Positions 6,271 through 8,347 of a stretch of 8,347 nucleotides of DNA are shown one piece after another (position 1 is the stretch's first letter; each line of letters opens with the position of its first letter). Position numbers and translations under genes: made by a program. The notes beneath the pieces were generated by a model. It saw only the letters and a program-made list of their open reading frames with translations, searched no databases and was not told where the DNA came from. Source of the stretch: Chitinophagaceae bacterium (GTDB lineage Bacteria; Bacteroidota; Bacteroidia; Chitinophagales; Chitinophagaceae); assembly GCA_013205585.1 (NCBI GenBank), contig JABMML010000132.1:1-8347 (forward strand), given 5' to 3'.

Positions 6271-7736
6271 GCAAATAAAACACGTTGTGTAGAAGCGTTG
6301 CCCGTTAAAACACATTTTCCATTTTCTAAAACGTTGTCTAAGGGTATGCAACGAATAGTCGCTTTGGCTAATTCTTTAATTTTATCTTCTGATTCAGCAG
6401 TCCCATCCCAATGTGCGGAAATAAACCCTCCCTTGGTGTCTAAGACTTGCATGAATTCATCCCAAGTATCTACTTTAGTAATATGTTCGTCGCGGTATTT
6501 TTTTGCACGCTCAAATAAATTATTTTGTATTTCTACTAATAAATTTTCTACAGTTTCTGTTAAACCTTCCATGGCCACAGCCGCTTTTTCTTTAGTATCA
6601 CGACGCGCTAATTCAACTTGTTTGTTTTCTAAATCGCGTGCACCAATGGCAATACGAATAGGCACCCCTTTTAATTCATACTCTGCAAACTTCCATCCTG
6701 GTCTTGCATGATCTGAATTATCATACTTCACTCTAATACCCCCTGCCTTAAAGGATTTCACCATCTCTGCTACTTTCTCATCCAATACTAGCTTTTGTTC
6801 TTCTCCTTTATAAATAGGCACAATAACAACTTGAATAGGTGCAATGCGTGGAGGTAATACTAAACCTTCATCATCACTATGTGTCATCACTAGACCTCCA
6901 ATTAATCTTGTACTTACGCCCCAGCTTGTGGCCCAAACATATTCTTGTTTATTATTTTGATCACTAAATTTTACATCAAATGCTTTCGCAAAATTTTGTC
7001 CTAAAAAATGCGAAGTACCTGCTTGCAATGCTTTTCCGTCCTGCATTAAAGCCTCTATACAATATGTGTCTTCTGCACCTGCAAAACGCTCATTAGTTGT
7101 TTTTACTCCTTTTAATACGGGTACTGCCATCCAATTTTCTACGAAGTCGGCATATACATTCAACATTTGTTTTGTTTCTGCAATGGCTTCGACTGAAGTC
7201 GCATGTGCAGTATGTCCTTCCTGCCATAAAAATTCTGCAGTGCGTAAAAATAAACGCGTCCGCATTTCCCATCTTACCACATTGGCCCATTGATTTACTA
7301 AAATGGGTAAATCACGATAAGACTGAATCCAAGTTTTATAAGTATTCCAAATAATGGCTTCACTCGTTGGACGCACAATTAATTCTTCTTCTAATTTCGC
7401 TTCCGGATCAACCATCAATTTTCCTTTATTATTAGGATCGGCAATTAAACGGTAATGGGTAACCACAGCACACTCTTTGGCAAAGCCTTCCGCATTTTTT
7501 TCTTCCGCCTCGAATAGAGACTTAGGAACAAATAAAGGGAAGTAGGCATTTTGATGACCAGTGTCTTTGAACATTTTGTCTAAGACATCGCGCATATTTT
7601 CCCATAAAGCATACCCGTAAGGTTTTATGACCATACATCCCCTAACTGCACTATAGTCAGCTAGTTCACCTTTAATGACTAAGTCATTATACCATTGGGA
7701 ATAGTCTTGGGCCCTTGTAGTTAGTTCCTTTGCCAT
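6258..7736 (-). CDS. proS: Prolyl-tRNA synthetase, archaeal/eukaryotic type (ProS type 3)
   Basis: This 492-residue class II synthetase charges tRNA-Pro with proline. The short N-terminus followed directly by the catalytic core, without the editing insertion of E. coli-type ProRS, and the usual length near 490 identify the archaeal/eukaryotic-like form. Visible marks are RPTSE (122-126), motif 2 from Arg155 through [14 protein letters not shown] (163-176), the [13 protein letters not shown] proline-pocket block (237-249) and motif 3 around [17 protein letters not shown] (275-291). The anticodon-binding domain starts near IQVVIVPI (301-308) and includes [21 protein letters not shown] (345-365). 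The C-terminal domain ends in the characteristic Tyr492. Of the four cysteines that bind zinc in some relatives, only Cys463 and Cys475 are evident. It is the upstream gene of a likely proS-truB operon and is divergent from the Gly-rich lipoprotein gene. Confidence 0.97.
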   Translation of the reverse strand: MAKELTTRAQDYSQWYNDLVIKGELADYSAVRGCMVIKPYGYALWENMRDVLDKMFKDTGHQNAYFPLFVPKSLFEAEEKNAEGFAKECAVVTHYRLIADPNNKGKLMVDPEAKLEEELIVRPTSEAIIWNTYKTWIQSYRDLPILVNQWANVVRWEMRTRLFLRTAEFLWQEGHTAHATSVEAIAETKQMLNVYADFVENWMAVPVLKGVKTTNERFAGAEDTYCIEALMQDGKALQAGTSHFLGQNFAKAFDVKFSDQNNKQEYVWATSWGVSTRLIGGLVMTHSDDEGLVLPPRIAPIQVVIVPIYKGEEQKLVLDEKVAEMVKSFKAGGIRVKYDNSDHARPGWKFAEYELKGVPIRIAIGARDLENKQVELARRDTKEKAAVAMEGLTETVENLLVEIQNNLFERAKKYRDEHITKVDTWDEFMQVLDTKGGFISAHWDGTAESEDKIKELAKATIRCIPLDNVLENGKCVLTGNASTQRVLFARAY

Positions 7737-7868
7737 CGTAAAAATCTTAACAATTTTATAGTAATAATTTTAATGTACGAAAAACGCTCTATATACTATT
7801 TTTCAATACCTTTATACAAGCAAATGTATACTAATTAAGGGGCATATAAAAACCTAAAACTTACTAAA
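7737..7868. other. 132-base divergent intergenic region between proS and the Gly-rich lipoprotein gene
   Basis: This AT-rich region holds the proS promoter candidate and a short inverted repeat, ATAGTA (7758-7763) with TACTAT (7794-7799), which would fall in the proS leader. For the plus-strand gene only seven-of-eight -7 matches are seen (TATTTTTC at 7797-7804 and TACCTTTA at 7807-7814), neither with a convincing -33 box. No Shine-Dalgarno site lies close to the ATG at 7869. I see no T-box, riboswitch or tRNA. Confidence 0.5.
7821..7851 (-). promoter_or_regulatory. Candidate promoter of the proS-truB operon
   Basis: On the minus strand TACATTTG (7828-7821) is an exact TAnnTTTG -7 element. 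TTTT (7851-7848) lies 19 bases upstream and matches three of four bases of the -33 TTTG box, the same arrangement seen in front of tamL. The predicted 5' leader before the ATG at 7736 would be about 75-80 bases and AT-rich. An inverted repeat, TATAC (7813-7817) with GTATA (7826-7830), overlaps the -7 element and could be an operator, though arms this short may be chance. Confidence 0.45.
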
Positions 7869-8347
7869 ATGAACACGCAAAAAACTAACACTTATTTAAG
7901 GCTATTAGCCATTGGCATAGTGGCTTTTAGTTTTTTTGGTACCAGCTGTACAAGTTTACAACAAAGCACAACGCTTGCTACCGATGACTTATACTATACC
8001 CCTAACAAAAAACTAGTGAGTGTGGAAAAATTAGTAGCCATTGAAAAAGCAGAAAATGGAATGGCTCAAGATGAAGAATATCAAGAATATCAAAACTATC
8101 AAGACGACCGTTATTTAAGATTAAAAGTGTCCAACAGAAACCGCTGGTCAACCATTGACGATTTTGGCTACTGGAATAACCCAAGTTTCAATATGGGATT
8201 TGGTATGGGTTGGGGTGGTGGATTTGGTGGATGGGGCGGCGGATTTGGAGGATTTGGTGGTGGATTTGGCGGATGGGGCTATGACCCTTTCTGGGGTGGT
8301 TATGGAGGATGGGGCGGTTATGGCGGATTAGGTTTTGGCGGGTTTGG
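7869..8347 (+). CDS. Predicted lipoprotein with Gly/Phe/Trp/Tyr-rich C-terminal half, 3' end beyond window
   Basis: 159 residues are present and the frame is open at the window edge; the full length is unknown. A basic N-terminus and hydrophobic stretch (about 10-23) lead to GTSC with Cys27, a slightly atypical lipobox, suggesting export and lipidation. The DDLYYTP segment (39-45) resembles one I recall in many uncharacterised Bacteroidota proteins. An acidic/Tyr/Gln stretch (68-82) contains EYQ, EYQ, NYQ in tandem. It is followed by DDRYLRLKVSNRNRW (79-93) and a WSTIDDFGYW segment. From about residue 110 the chain is almost entirely Gly with Phe, Trp, Tyr and Met, in repeats such as GGGFGGW. 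I do not recognise a function. The low-complexity tail suggests a surface-exposed, disordered or self-associating region. It is divergent from proS and probably has its own promoter. Confidence 0.8.
   Translation, partial: MNTQKTNTYLRLLAIGIVAFSFFGTSCTSLQQSTTLATDDLYYTPNKKLVSVEKLVAIEKAENGMAQDEEYQEYQNYQDDRYLRLKVSNRNRWSTIDDFGYWNNPSFNMGFGMGWGGGFGGWGGGFGGFGGGFGGWGYDPFWGGYGGWGGYGGLGFGGF
8189..8347 (+). repeat. Degenerate Gly-rich coding repeats
   Basis: Imperfect short repeats built on GGNGGATTTGG and GGNGGATGGGG recur through the end of the window and encode GGF/GGW units. The stretch is strongly G-rich on the plus strand, unlike the AT-rich surroundings. The repeats vary at third codon positions, which suggests selection on the peptide rather than a recent DNA expansion. 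Confidence 0.75.

Noticed and set aside
6298..6711. 137-residue plus-strand open frame
   Set aside because: It is antisense to the proS anticodon-binding and C-terminal domains, with no family features and no start signal.
7066..7354. Several overlapping small open frames on both strands inside proS
   Set aside because: They fall in the motif 2 region of proS, and their sequences mirror it in other frames.
8002..8184. 60-residue minus-strand open frame
   Set aside because: It is antisense to the lipoprotein gene, which has a signal peptide and continuous frame on the plus strand.

Overview
The window reads as core chromosome of a low-GC member of the Bacteroidota. Four things point there: a gene for the type IX secretion system (T9SS) plug protein, a lipoprotein-type TamA homologue (TamL), an archaeal/eukaryotic-type prolyl-tRNA synthetase, and upstream sequences that fit the Bacteroidota promoter pattern (-7 element TAnnTTTG) with no clear Shine-Dalgarno sites. 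The protein style suggests Chitinophagales/Chitinophagaceae, but that rank is a guess.

Layout from left to right: (1) 1-1057, minus strand, T9SS plug protein, 3' end cut off by the window edge. (2) 1142-2332, plus, a single FtsX/LolC-E-like ABC permease starting at TTG. (3) 2353-3096, minus, SpoU/TrmH-type RNA 2'-O-methyltransferase. (4) 3101-5494, plus, TamL, an Omp85-family outer-membrane lipoprotein. (5) 5519-6223, minus, TruB tRNA pseudouridine-55 synthase. (6) 6258-7736, minus, ProS, probably co-transcribed with truB. (7) 7869 to the right edge, plus, a predicted lipoprotein with a Gly/Phe/Trp/Tyr-rich C-terminal half, cut off by the window. Coding density is very high. Gaps between genes are 84, 20, 4, 24, 34 and 132 bases, so no gene-free stretch exceeds 300 bases. 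I saw no tRNA, rRNA, CRISPR array, insertion sequence or phage gene.

Two themes interleave. Envelope biogenesis is represented by the T9SS plug, the permease, TamL and the Gly-rich lipoprotein. Translation and RNA modification is represented by the SpoU methyltransferase, TruB and ProS. Apart from proS-truB, every neighbouring pair lies on opposite strands, so control regions are shared or embedded in the neighbouring gene. The clearest case is the SpoU/tamL pair, whose start codons are separated by 4 bases.

I found no convincing undescribed multi-gene system. The points most worth a second look are the SpoU/tamL head-to-head junction, the TTG-started permease without a visible ATPase, the 12-base tandem duplication that fills the tamL/truB gap, the inverted repeat over the proS stop codon, and the uncharacterised Gly-rich lipoprotein.
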